57,135 nt of DNA from NCBI GenBank assembly GCA_030836325.1, contig JAURQC010000112.1, positions 1 through 57,135 of the forward strand, given 5' to 3'. The translations under genes and the position numbers were made by a program. The DNA comes from Candidatus Nanopelagicales bacterium. GTDB lineage: Bacteria > Actinomycetota > Actinomycetes > S36-B12. The notes beneath the pieces were generated by a model. It saw only the letters and a list, made by a program, of their open reading frames with translations. It ran no database searches and had not been told where the DNA came from. Every line of letters begins with the position of its first letter. Positions within the stretch are counted from its first letter, which is position 1. Positions 1 to 7,929 of the stretch are shown here, piece after piece.

Positions 1-1
1 C

Positions 2-568
2 ACCGGATTCGTCATCTTCGGGCTTCGCTCCTCGGTGGTCCCGCTCTTCGTGGTCGAGGGCCTGCAGCGTGGAGCCTCACTCTCGGGCATCGGTTTCCTT
101 GTGGCCGCCGGCGTCCAAGCGATCTTCCTGTTGCCCGCCGGACGTATGGCCGACACCCGTGGGCGCCGTCCCGCCCTGCTCTTCGGAACCATCGCCAGCG
201 CCGGAGGCATGGCCCTCCTGGCGTTCTCTGACCTCGCAGCCAACACCTTTGGCACGGCCGGGCTTGCCGGAGTCGTGTTGTTCCTCGTGGCCATGGCCGT
301 TCAAGGATTCGGCGGCGCGTTCATGGGCTCCGCGCCGGCTGCCCTGGTCGGTGACATCATGGGAGGACGCAAAGGAGGCGTGGTTATCGCGACCTTCCAG
401 ATGATGTCCGACGTAGGAGCGATTGTGGGTCCGTTGCTTGCCGGTCTACTGGTCGATGCGTTCGACTACGAATGGGCATTCGCGGCCGGTGCAGCCCTCG
501 CAGTCCTACCGATCTTTCTCGTGCTAAGGATGCGCGAGACCTTGGTTCGAACAGGAGTGCAGGCGTGA
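2..568 (+). CDS. MFS transporter, C-terminal part (5' truncated by window edge)
   Basis: The frame is open from base 2 to a TGA at 566-568, giving about 188 residues of the C-terminal half of a major facilitator superfamily permease. Several hydrophobic helices are visible, and an interhelical loop with GRMADTRGRRPAL matches the MFS loop motif (G-x3-D-x2-GRR) found between TM2/3 or TM8/9. The start lies outside the window. The TGA overlaps the GTG start of the following sulfatase, so the two genes are translationally coupled. MFS proteins of this type are drug or metabolite exporters. The substrate cannot be told from this fragment. Confidence 0.85.
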   Translation, partial: TGFVIFGLRSSVVPLFVVEGLQRGASLSGIGFLVAAGVQAIFLLPAGRMADTRGRRPALLFGTIASAGGMALLAFSDLAANTFGTAGLAGVVLFLVAMAVQGFGGAFMGSAPAALVGDIMGGRKGGVVIATFQMMSDVGAIVGPLLAGLLVDAFDYEWAFAAGAALAVLPIFLVLRMRETLVRTGVQA

Positions 569-2187
569 CGGTTCAGGGATCCCCGACCTCGCGTTCGCGC
601 AGGCTGATCGTGGCAATTACCAGCATCGCCACCATGGTGGCAGTGACACTGGGTGTGTTCGGCATCAGCGAGTTCTCCTCGGGTATGACCGCTGCATCCG
701 CCGACGATGGAACGGCTGCTCCAGCAGGTGGCATCGATGGGCTAGGCAGCGAATCGCTTGCTGTTGCGGATCCCACGGAAATCTCCCCGGAGACATCCGA
801 GCCGCCCACCTTCCGCAACGTGGTGATGGTGCTGGCCGACGACCTTGACTGGAAGCTGTTTGAGCAGATTCCTCGATTGGCTGCTCTTAAGGAACGCGGC
901 ATGACGTTCACTAACCACACCGTCGTGGACTCCCTGTGCTGCCCGTCTCGCGTAACGATTATGCGCGGGCAGTACATCCACAATCACCAGGTCATCTCCA
1001 ACATCGAGGCCACCGGTGGTGGTTGGCCGACCTTCCAGCGCCTGAACGAGGATGAAGACTGCCTTCCCGTCTGGCTCGACGATGCGGGCGTCACGACGGC
1101 TCTGTATGGCAAGTACCTCAACGAGTACCCCACTCGCCCGGGCGGAATCCGTTACGTCCCGCCGGGTTGGGACGAGTGGGCGGTGCCGATCTCCCGCGGT
1201 GATTCCTACTCCGGCTATAGCTACACCCTGAACGACAACGGAAATCTCGTCCGCTACGGAACCAAGCCGCAGGACTTCCTCAACGACGTTTTGAACGACA
1301 AGGCCCGATCATTCATCTCCTCGACCGAAGAGCCATTCTTCCTGTACTTGTCGAACTACACGCCGCATAAGCCGTTCGCTACAGCACCTCGCCACCTCGG
1401 CGCCCATGCCGGCACTGTCGCCCCGCGCACACCCGCCTACAACTCCTACGGCGTGAACGAGCCCGAGTGGCTGGCGGAGTTCACCAAGCTCAGCAAATGG
1501 AAACTCTCGACACTGGACAACGTCTGGCGAAAACGCGCTCGATCGGCTGAGACTGTGGCCGATTCGGTCGAGGCTGTCCTGGCCGAACTGCAAGCTACAG
1601 GTCGCGACAAGGACACTCTGGTCGTCCTTACGAGCGACAACGGTTACCACGTAGGCGAGTATCGGATGCCGAAAGGCAAGCGCACTCCGTATGCCGCAGA
1701 CACCGTCGTTCCGATGATCGCCATTGGTCCGGGAATCCCCGCCGGCGTCGAGGTTTCGGAGATGACATCCACAATCGACCTCGCGCCTACCTTCACCGAA
1801 CTACTCGGGGGGAACACACCCGACTGGGTGGACGGTCGGTCTCTCGCTCCTTTCCTCGCCGCCGGACAAGCACCCGAGAACTGGCGCAATGCCGCTCTCT
1901 CGGAGTCGATCGGTGAGACGAACAAGGACGATCCGGACTACCTGCCCTACATCCCACCGCCCTTCTCGGCGCTGCGCACCGAGCGTTGGCTGTATGTCGA
2001 GTACGACGACGGCAGCAAAGCGCTGTACGACCGCCTGACCGATCCGTACGAGCTCAACAACATCGTGGACTCAACAGATCCCGAGTTTGTTGCGGCGCTG
2101 AGCCGACAACTTGCCCAGCTGGATGACTGTGCTGGCCCGTCATGCAAGAACGCGGACGCGATCTCTATTCCCGATCCGCTGCCGTAA
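565..2187 (+). CDS. sulfatase (arylsulfatase / N-acetylglucosamine-6-sulfatase type), exported or membrane-anchored
   Basis: 540-residue type I sulfatase. The signature CCPSR with following TIMRGQ places the Cys that would be oxidised to formylglycine at residue 125, and VLADDLD near residue 90 is the N-terminal metal-binding motif. SDNGYH and GKRTPYAAD supply the later active-site motifs. A hydrophobic stretch near residues 13-38 (LIVAITSIATMVAV) looks like a signal anchor, so the enzyme probably works outside the cytoplasm on sulfated sugars or polysaccharides. I chose GTG 565 because it overlaps the MFS stop and precedes the signal region directly. An in-frame start further upstream would run far into the MFS gene. 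No formylglycine-generating enzyme is in the window. Confidence 0.9.
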   Translation: MTVQGSPTSRSRRLIVAITSIATMVAVTLGVFGISEFSSGMTAASADDGTAAPAGGIDGLGSESLAVADPTEISPETSEPPTFRNVVMVLADDLDWKLFEQIPRLAALKERGMTFTNHTVVDSLCCPSRVTIMRGQYIHNHQVISNIEATGGGWPTFQRLNEDEDCLPVWLDDAGVTTALYGKYLNEYPTRPGGIRYVPPGWDEWAVPISRGDSYSGYSYTLNDNGNLVRYGTKPQDFLNDVLNDKARSFISSTEEPFFLYLSNYTPHKPFATAPRHLGAHAGTVAPRTPAYNSYGVNEPEWLAEFTKLSKWKLSTLDNVWRKRARSAETVADSVEAVLAELQATGRDKDTLVVLTSDNGYHVGEYRMPKGKRTPYAADTVVPMIAIGPGIPAGVEVSEMTSTIDLAPTFTELLGGNTPDWVDGRSLAPFLAAGQAPENWRNAALSESIGETNKDDPDYLPYIPPPFSALRTERWLYVEYDDGSKALYDRLTDPYELNNIVDSTDPEFVAALSRQLAQLDDCAGPSCKNADAISIPDPLP

Positions 2188-2203
2188 GACGCGGCCTAGC
2201 GAT

Positions 2204-2219
2204 GCGGCGCGTTCGCCGC
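2204..2219. terminator. possible bidirectional terminator hairpin between convergent genes
   Basis: A perfect 6-bp stem (GCGGCG / CGCCGC) with a CGTT loop fills the 31-bp gap between the convergent sulfatase and metB genes and touches the last base of metB. It has no T-run on either side, so intrinsic termination is uncertain. Confidence 0.3.
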
Positions 2220-3370
2220 TAAGCAAGTGCCTTGTCGAGGTCAGCAATTAGGTCGTCGACATCCTCGATGCCCACACTTAACCGAACCAGATCCGCAGGG
2301 ACTTCTAGCGGACTTCCGGCGGCCGATGCGTGGGTCATCCGACCTGGATGCTCGATCAGCGATTCCACACCCCCGAGTGATTCACCAAGTGTGAACACCT
2401 CGGTTCGCGCGCACAGATCCACAGCGGCTTGCTCACCCTTGGCCGCGCGGAACGAGACCATGCCACCGAAGCCGCGCATCTGCCGTGTCGCGACCTCATG
2501 ACCCGGGTGAGACTCGACGCCCGGCCATAGCACCTGGCTTACCGCCGGATGGTCGGATAGGAACTCCACTACGGCCTTCGCGTTCGAACAGTGCCGATCC
2601 ATACGAACGCCCAAGGTCTTTATTCCACGCAGGACGAGCCAGGAGTCGAACGGGCCCGGCACCGCGCCCATCGAATTCTGATGAAATGCCAGGCGCTCGG
2701 CGAGTTCCGGATCGCGAACCACAAGCGCTCCACCGATGACGTCGCTATGTCCTCCGAGGTACTTAGTGGTCGAGTGAACGACGACGTCGGCCCCGAGAAG
2801 AAGTGGTTGTTGCAGGTAGGACGAGGCGAAGGTGTTGTCGACCACGAGCAGTGCACCAGCTTCGTGGGCAACATCTGCGATGGCAGCGATGTCCGCAACG
2901 TTCAACAACGGATTGGTGGGGGTTTCGATCCAGACCACTTTGGTGCGGCCAGGCTGGATGGCGGCCGCGATGGCCTCTGGATCAGTCACCGGCGCGGGGG
3001 TGTGGTCGACTCCCCATGGCTGGGCGACCTTGCTGAATAAGCGATAGGTGCCTCCGTAGGCGTCGTCGGGGATAACCGCGTGCGAACCAGGACCGGTGAC
3101 GGTGCGAATGAGGGTGTCCTCGGCGGCGAGCCCGGACGCGAAGGCCAAGCCCCGTCCATTGGGATCTTCCGGTGCCTCAAGGGCTGCCAAGCACTCCTGG
3201 AGCGCAGTGCGAGTGGGGTTGCCGCTGCGCGAGTACTCGTAGCCGTTGCGCAGGCCGCCGACGCCGTCCTGGGCGTACGTCGATACCTGGTAGATCGGGG
3301 GAACCACCGCTCCGGTCAGCGGATCAGGCTCCTGGCCTGCGTGAATCGCCCGAGTGTTGAAACCGTCCAT
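2219..3370 (-). CDS. metB: cystathionine gamma-synthase / gamma-lyase (PLP-dependent transsulfuration enzyme)
   Basis: 383 residues, the usual length for the Cys/Met metabolism PLP family. SRSGNPTR near residue 47 is the N-terminal family signature, and HSTTKYLGGHSD places the PLP-binding lysine at about residue 203. FDSWLVLRGIKTLGVRM is the typical C-terminal region. The start is ATG 3370 (MDGFNTRAIHAGQ), where family proteins begin; the frame stays open upstream but only across the msrA gene on the other strand. The enzyme makes cystathionine from an activated homoserine and cysteine, or runs as the gamma-lyase. Because a cystathionine beta-synthase lies 5 kb away, a reverse-transsulfuration role (cystathionine to cysteine) is equally possible. 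It is divergent from msrA with 45 bp between. Confidence 0.88.
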   Translation of the reverse strand: MDGFNTRAIHAGQEPDPLTGAVVPPIYQVSTYAQDGVGGLRNGYEYSRSGNPTRTALQECLAALEAPEDPNGRGLAFASGLAAEDTLIRTVTGPGSHAVIPDDAYGGTYRLFSKVAQPWGVDHTPAPVTDPEAIAAAIQPGRTKVVWIETPTNPLLNVADIAAIADVAHEAGALLVVDNTFASSYLQQPLLLGADVVVHSTTKYLGGHSDVIGGALVVRDPELAERLAFHQNSMGAVPGPFDSWLVLRGIKTLGVRMDRHCSNAKAVVEFLSDHPAVSQVLWPGVESHPGHEVATRQMRGFGGMVSFRAAKGEQAAVDLCARTEVFTLGESLGGVESLIEHPGRMTHASAAGSPLEVPADLVRLSVGIEDVDDLIADLDKALA

Positions 3371-3415
3371 GGCGATTACCCTAGTGACGTGTTCGGATTC
3401 GGAGCGAAGTCCAAA

Positions 3416-4039
3416 ATGGTCGAGCAAGACTCGGCCCTGCCAGGCCGTGACCACGAGATCTTTACCGTGCCTCAGACCCACGCGGTGTTCGGGACCGCAA
3501 TGCACCCCGAGGACGCGTCGCTGCAGCGGATCTATCTGGCGATGGGATGCTTTTGGGGATCGGAAGAGATCTACTGGCGGCTGCCGGGAGTCGCGGCAAC
3601 CTCCGTCGGGTACATGGGCGGCTTCACGAACCATCCGACCTACGAGGAGGTATGCACCGGGATGACCGGACATACCGAAACCACGTTCGTCGCCTACCGA
3701 CCCGAGGAGATTTCTACCTTCGAGATCCTGAAAGTCTTTTGGGAGAACCACGACCCAACCCAGGGCTATCGCCAGGGCAACGACATCGGAACCCAGTACC
3801 GCAGCGCGGTGTTCTACACCACCGACGAGCAGCGCGCATTAAGCGAAGCCACCCGTGACGCCTACGCCGCCGTCATCGCCGAACGCGGATACCCGGACAT
3901 CACCACGCAGATCCTGCCCGCGGCCGACTACACATACTTCCCAGCCGAGGACTACCACCAGCAGTACCTCTACAAAGTGCCCAACGGGTATCGGTGTCAC
4001 GCGAATACCGGCCTGGCACTGCCCGAATTGACCGCATAG
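3416..4039 (+). CDS. msrA: peptide-methionine (S)-S-oxide reductase MsrA
   Basis: 207-residue MsrA that reduces methionine-S-sulfoxide in proteins and free methionine. The catalytic motif GCFWG puts the nucleophilic Cys at residue 45. The central HDPTQGYRQGNDIGTQYRS is diagnostic of the family, and NGYRCHANTG near the C terminus supplies a resolving Cys (about 194). ATG 3416 is chosen because homologous sequence starts shortly before the catalytic motif and the longer open frame overlaps metB on the other strand. Residue 142 is encoded by TTA (3839-3841), a codon that is rare in high-GC actinomycetes. Function in oxidative-stress repair is well established for the family. Confidence 0.95.
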   Translation: MVEQDSALPGRDHEIFTVPQTHAVFGTAMHPEDASLQRIYLAMGCFWGSEEIYWRLPGVAATSVGYMGGFTNHPTYEEVCTGMTGHTETTFVAYRPEEISTFEILKVFWENHDPTQGYRQGNDIGTQYRSAVFYTTDEQRALSEATRDAYAAVIAERGYPDITTQILPAADYTYFPAEDYHQQYLYKVPNGYRCHANTGLALPELTA

Positions 4040-4045
4040 GCGTAG

Positions 4046-4061
4046 CCCTCCGATCAGAGGG
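4046..4061 (+). terminator. weak hairpin downstream of msrA
   Basis: CCCTC and GAGGG pair across a 6-base loop just after the msrA stop. There is no T-run, so this is at most a weak terminator. The rest of the 146-bp gap to the next gene holds only the ribosome binding site GGGGAG at about 4174-4179 for GTG 4186. Confidence 0.25.
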
Positions 4062-4185
4062 ATTGCGCCCGCAAATCACGGGGTCTAGGCTCGCCGATAC
4101 GACGGATACCGGGGCTGCCGTCGACCCCCAGCCTGATACGTCATCAGGCCCAAATCGCTAGTTCTTCAAGACGGGGAGATCATCT

Positions 4186-5388
4186 GTGTCCCAAGTTACT
4201 CACGCCGTAGAGTTCGTCGTCGTACCCGTTCCTTCCACAGGAGGGGCCGGGGAGTTCCGACAAAGCATGCGCCCCCACCCGCTTGTTTACCAAGAACTTC
4301 CTCACGAACCCCATTTCGGCCTCTACAACGGTCGCCTACGTTCACTGTCCTACGCCATTGGTGACAAGGACGCGCTGTACTGGAAGTTGCGCCGTGAGGT
4401 GATGATGGCCCACACCGGAGAGCGCCCGACCGAGGTTCATGGTCCCGAGGCCGAAGCAATGTTGAACCGGGTCTTCACCCGGGACGTGTCCAAAGTCCGC
4501 GTTGGTCGTTGCAGCTACCAAATCGCCTGCTATCCCGACGGTGGCTTCATGATGGACGGCGTTCTCATCCGTCTGGCACACGATCGGTTCTGGTACGTAC
4601 AAAGTGATGGTGACTTCTACAGCTGGTTGCGAGCGCAGGCGCAGGGTTTTGATGTCACGGTGTTCGATCCTGATATCTGGGTAAGTCAGGTACAGGGTCC
4701 ACGATCGATGGATGTGCTGGCTGCAGTCGCCGACGATGGAATGCCCGAGCCATTCCGGTACTTCGATTCAGCAGAGATCCGCATCGGTGGCTACCCGGTC
4801 ATCGTCACGCGAACCGGCTTCACCAACGAACTCGGATGGGAGTTCTACCTCGATCCAAGCGTCGATGCACCATTCATCGGCGAGCGCATCATGCAGGTCG
4901 GTCAAGCCTTCGGCATGCAAACCACCCCGGCAGAGGTAACTAATGCGCGCCGACTCGAGGGTGGACTGATGTTCGCCGGAACCGATTTCGACGAACACGT
5001 GACACCCTTCGATGCCGGCTTCGAGAAACTCGTCGAGTTTGATAGCGGAGACTTCATCGGTCGAGAAGCCCTGGAAAACGCTGACCGGCGCCAAAGGATC
5101 TGGGGCCTCATTTGTCAAGGCGGCGAACCCCGCCGAGGCGCATCGGTGACCTTGGATTCGATTGAGGTTGGACACGTGACTAGCAGCGCCTGGTCACCAA
5201 CGCTGCAATGCGGCATAGCCATCGTTCGGATGCACGAGCCACTGCTCGGCCCTGCAGCGGAATTGAGTGTCCTCTGCACCGATGGTGAGGTTCGGGTGAT
5301 CTATCTATGCGAGTTGCCGTTCTACGACCCGCAAGGAGACATCCGCACCGGTCGCTCGGTAGAAATTCCCGACATAGTCAACGGGTAG
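4186..5388 (+). CDS. GcvT-family aminomethyltransferase-like protein, resembling DMSP demethylase DmdA
   Basis: 400 residues with the aminomethyltransferase (GcvT) fold: the folate-binding N-terminal domain contains QVQGPRSMDVLAAV and TRTGFTNELGWEFYLDP, and the C-terminal barrel contains FIGREAL. The N-terminal lead-in (YNGRLRSLSY), the middle and the ending CELPFYDPQGD recall DmdA, which moves a methyl group from dimethylsulfoniopropionate to THF, more than the canonical glycine-cleavage T protein. This is recognition by eye, not an alignment. GTG 4186 is supported by a GGGGAG Shine-Dalgarno 6-7 bases upstream. No gcvH or gcvP is nearby, which argues against a glycine-cleavage role. It is convergent with an acyl-CoA synthetase and crotonase pair that could process the product; see findings. 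Confidence 0.72.
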   Translation: MSQVTHAVEFVVVPVPSTGGAGEFRQSMRPHPLVYQELPHEPHFGLYNGRLRSLSYAIGDKDALYWKLRREVMMAHTGERPTEVHGPEAEAMLNRVFTRDVSKVRVGRCSYQIACYPDGGFMMDGVLIRLAHDRFWYVQSDGDFYSWLRAQAQGFDVTVFDPDIWVSQVQGPRSMDVLAAVADDGMPEPFRYFDSAEIRIGGYPVIVTRTGFTNELGWEFYLDPSVDAPFIGERIMQVGQAFGMQTTPAEVTNARRLEGGLMFAGTDFDEHVTPFDAGFEKLVEFDSGDFIGREALENADRRQRIWGLICQGGEPRRGASVTLDSIEVGHVTSSAWSPTLQCGIAIVRMHEPLLGPAAELSVLCTDGEVRVIYLCELPFYDPQGDIRTGRSVEIPDIVNG

Positions 5389-5397
5389 CTCGGCCGC

Positions 5398-7029
5398 CTA
5401 CTCGCTGATCTTCTGACGCAGCAGGTGCTTTTGGATCTTGCCGGTGGACGTGCGAGGTATGCCCTCGAAGATGAAGTGCCGAGGGATCTTGTAGGCCGCC
5501 AAGTTCTCCCGACAATGCTGGGTCAACTCCTCGGCCGTCGCGCTGGCACCTGGCGCTAACTCAATGAAGGCACAGGGCGTCTCACCCCACTTCTCGTGAG
5601 GCATCGCCACGACAGCCGCGCCAACGACGGCAGGGTGCCTATAGAGCGCGTCTTCAACTTCGATCGAGGAGATGTTCTCCCCACCGGAGATGATGATGTC
5701 CTTGGATCGATCCTTCAATTCGACATAGCCGTCCGGGTGCATGACCCCGAGGTCTCCGGAGTGAAACCATCCTCCAGCAAAAGCCTCTCGGGTGGCTTCA
5801 GGATTACGGAAGTAGCCCTTCATCACAACGTTCCCTCGGAACATGACTTCGCCGATCGTCTCCCCGTCGTGCGGAACCGGTTCGAGAGTCTCGGGATCGA
5901 GGACTACGAGACGCTCAAGTGGCAGGTAGCGAACCCCCTGGCGGGCCTTCAGCGCGGTGCGCGCATCTTGGTCCAGGGCGTCCCACTCCTCGTGCCACTC
6001 GTTGACGACCGCCGGACCGTAGGTTTCCGTCAGGCCGTACAACTGCGTGACGTTGAAGCCCGCGGTCTCCATGTCCGCGAGGATCTTCTTTGGCGGTGGT
6101 GCAGCGGCCGTGAAGAATTCAACGGTTCGGCTCAGGTCCCGGCGGCTTTCCACAGGTGTCGAGACAAGCAACGCCATCACCGGCGGCGCCCCACATAGGT
6201 GCGTGACGTCGTGGTCGGCGAGGGCTTGCCAGATTGGTTCAGCTCGCACCTCGCGCAGACACACGTGGGTACCGAAGACCACGGACATGGTCCATGGGAA
6301 GCACCATCCGTTGCAGTGGAACATTGGCAGGGTCCACAGATAGGTCGCATGGCGAGGCAGGGTCGCGATCAGTGCATTTCCCTGCGCGAGGAGGTAGGCA
6401 CCTCGGTGGTGGGTGACTACACCTTTGGGGTTTCCGGTAGTTCCGGATGTGTAACTGATCGCGATCGCATCCCATTCGTCCTCAGGCATCAGCCAATCGA
6501 AGTCCGGGTCACCAGAAGTGACGAAGTCTTCATAGTCAAGAAATTCCGAAGGTGTGACTTCGGTGACGTCGCTTTGCCACTGAACGTCGTCGTAGACGAT
6601 CACCAGCGGATCGGCATCACACTCCGTGAGCGCTTCCAGCGCCAACGGAAGGAAGACTCGATCGACGATGAGCAATGTGCTTCCAGCGTGATCTAGCTGG
6701 AAGGCGATTGTGCGCGCATCCAATCGTGTGTTGATCGCGTGCAGCACGGCTCCGCTCATCGGCACCCCGTTGTGCGATTCAAGCATCGGCGGCACATTCG
6801 GCAAAAGGACTGAGACGGTGTCCCCTCGACCAACTCCCGCATTCGTCAATGCCGATGCCAACTGCCGAGATCGGCGATAGAAGTCTCGGTAGGCGATAGT
6901 TCGGTTCCCGTCGATGATCGCCGGATGGTCGGGCATCACCTCGGCAGCCCGCTGCAAAAAAACCAGCGGGGTCAGCGGCTGAAAGTTGGCGGCGTTCTTG
7001 TCCAGCCCGTGGTCAAAGTGCTCCTTCAT
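5398..7029 (-). CDS. AMP-forming acyl-CoA synthetase (AAE / methylmercaptopropionate-CoA ligase-like group)
   Basis: 543-residue member of the ANL superfamily, activating a carboxylic acid to acyl-AMP and then acyl-CoA. The P-loop-like A3 motif SYTSGTTGNPKGV is near residue 195, LYGLTETYGP is motif A5, GWFHSGDLGV is A7, and SKDIIISGGENISSIEVE is A8. The adenylation lysine lies in STGKIQKHLLR at the C terminus. The N terminus (ANFQPLTPLVFLQRAA) marks the short- and medium-chain AAE-like group to which some annotated 3-methylthiopropionyl-CoA ligases belong. It lies 23 bp downstream of the crotonase gene on the same strand, so both are probably co-transcribed. The substrate is not proven by sequence. 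Confidence 0.85.
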   Translation of the reverse strand: MKEHFDHGLDKNAANFQPLTPLVFLQRAAEVMPDHPAIIDGNRTIAYRDFYRRSRQLASALTNAGVGRGDTVSVLLPNVPPMLESHNGVPMSGAVLHAINTRLDARTIAFQLDHAGSTLLIVDRVFLPLALEALTECDADPLVIVYDDVQWQSDVTEVTPSEFLDYEDFVTSGDPDFDWLMPEDEWDAIAISYTSGTTGNPKGVVTHHRGAYLLAQGNALIATLPRHATYLWTLPMFHCNGWCFPWTMSVVFGTHVCLREVRAEPIWQALADHDVTHLCGAPPVMALLVSTPVESRRDLSRTVEFFTAAAPPPKKILADMETAGFNVTQLYGLTETYGPAVVNEWHEEWDALDQDARTALKARQGVRYLPLERLVVLDPETLEPVPHDGETIGEVMFRGNVVMKGYFRNPEATREAFAGGWFHSGDLGVMHPDGYVELKDRSKDIIISGGENISSIEVEDALYRHPAVVGAAVVAMPHEKWGETPCAFIELAPGASATAEELTQHCRENLAAYKIPRHFIFEGIPRTSTGKIQKHLLRQKISE

Positions 7030-7052
7030 CGTTGTCGCATTGGGCTAGGCGC

Positions 7053-7871
7053 TCAGCGATCCTGCCACTCGGGCAGCCGCTTTTCCACGAAAGCTCCGAT
7101 GCCCTCGCGTGCATCGTGCTTCAACATGTTGTTGACCATCACCTCGGAGGCGTAGGCGTAGGCATCGCTAAGAGGCATCTCGCCCTGCCGATAGAAGGCT
7201 TGCTTGCCGGTGGCAACTGTCATGGTGGACTTGCTGGCGATTTTTTCAGCGATCTCCATAGTGGAAGCGGTTAGTTTGTCAGCCTCAATCACCCGGTTGA
7301 TCAGCCCAAACTCTTGTGCTTGCTCCGCATCGATCATGTCTCCTGTCAGGAGCATCTCCATCGCAGCCTTGTTCGAGACGTTGCGGGACAAAGCCACCAT
7401 GGGAGTCGAACAGAACAGACCGATGTTCACTCCCGGGGTGGCAAAGCGCGCACCAGGAGCGGCATAAGCAAGATCGCAACTGGCCACGAGTTGGCAGCCG
7501 GCAGCCGTAGCGACTCCGGTTATTTCCGCGATCACCGGCTGCGGATGGTTCACGATGGCTTGCATTACCGAGGCGCAGTTGGCCATCAGGTCCTGGAAGT
7601 AGCGACGGCCGAAGTCGTCGCTCTCCCTAGCTCGGGTGATCTCCTTCAGATCGTGCCCGGCACAGAAGGCGGGACCGTTCGCTGCCAGGACGATGACTCG
7701 AACCTGTGGATCGGCGGCGGCATCTTCCAGCAGGGCCTTGAGTTCGGCCAGCATCTGCTCAGACAACGCATTCCTGCGAGAACTGTCGTTGAGCGTCACG
7801 CGCAGCACACCATTGCTGGAAAGCTCTTGGATCGTCAGTGCCTCAGGTAAGGCTCCGGTCTCAGCAGCCAT
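7053..7871 (-). CDS. enoyl-CoA hydratase/isomerase family protein (crotonase, ECHDC3-like)
   Basis: 272-residue crotonase-fold protein. FCAGHDLKEI near residue 70 forms the first oxyanion-hole region, and ITGVATAAGCQLVASCDLAYA the second. The subgroup looks ECHDC3-like because Gly/Ala positions replace the usual catalytic glutamates (GVNIGLFCSTPMVALSR instead of a PE-rich segment). It may hydrate an unsaturated acyl-CoA; in the DMSP demethylation pathway the corresponding enzyme is DmdD. It precedes the acyl-CoA synthetase in the same operon and starts 58 bp after the end of cbs, so cbs could share the transcript. Exact substrate unknown. Confidence 0.85.
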   Translation of the reverse strand: MAAETGALPEALTIQELSSNGVLRVTLNDSSRRNALSEQMLAELKALLEDAAADPQVRVIVLAANGPAFCAGHDLKEITRARESDDFGRRYFQDLMANCASVMQAIVNHPQPVIAEITGVATAAGCQLVASCDLAYAAPGARFATPGVNIGLFCSTPMVALSRNVSNKAAMEMLLTGDMIDAEQAQEFGLINRVIEADKLTASTMEIAEKIASKSTMTVATGKQAFYRQGEMPLSDAYAYASEVMVNNMLKHDAREGIGAFVEKRLPEWQDR

Positions 7872-7929
7872 TGCTCGTCCCTTCGCCGCGTGCGCTGGTC
7901 ACTAGTTCAGGCTACGGCAGAGGCCGGAT

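Noticed and set aside
3080..3415. N-terminal extension of msrA over metB
   Set aside because: The open frame crosses the divergent metB gene and carries no MsrA motifs; ATG 3416 fits the family start.
4186..5388. Glycine-cleavage T protein (gcvT)
   Set aside because: No gcvH or gcvP nearby, and the N- and C-terminal motifs look more like DmdA; kept as GcvT family only.
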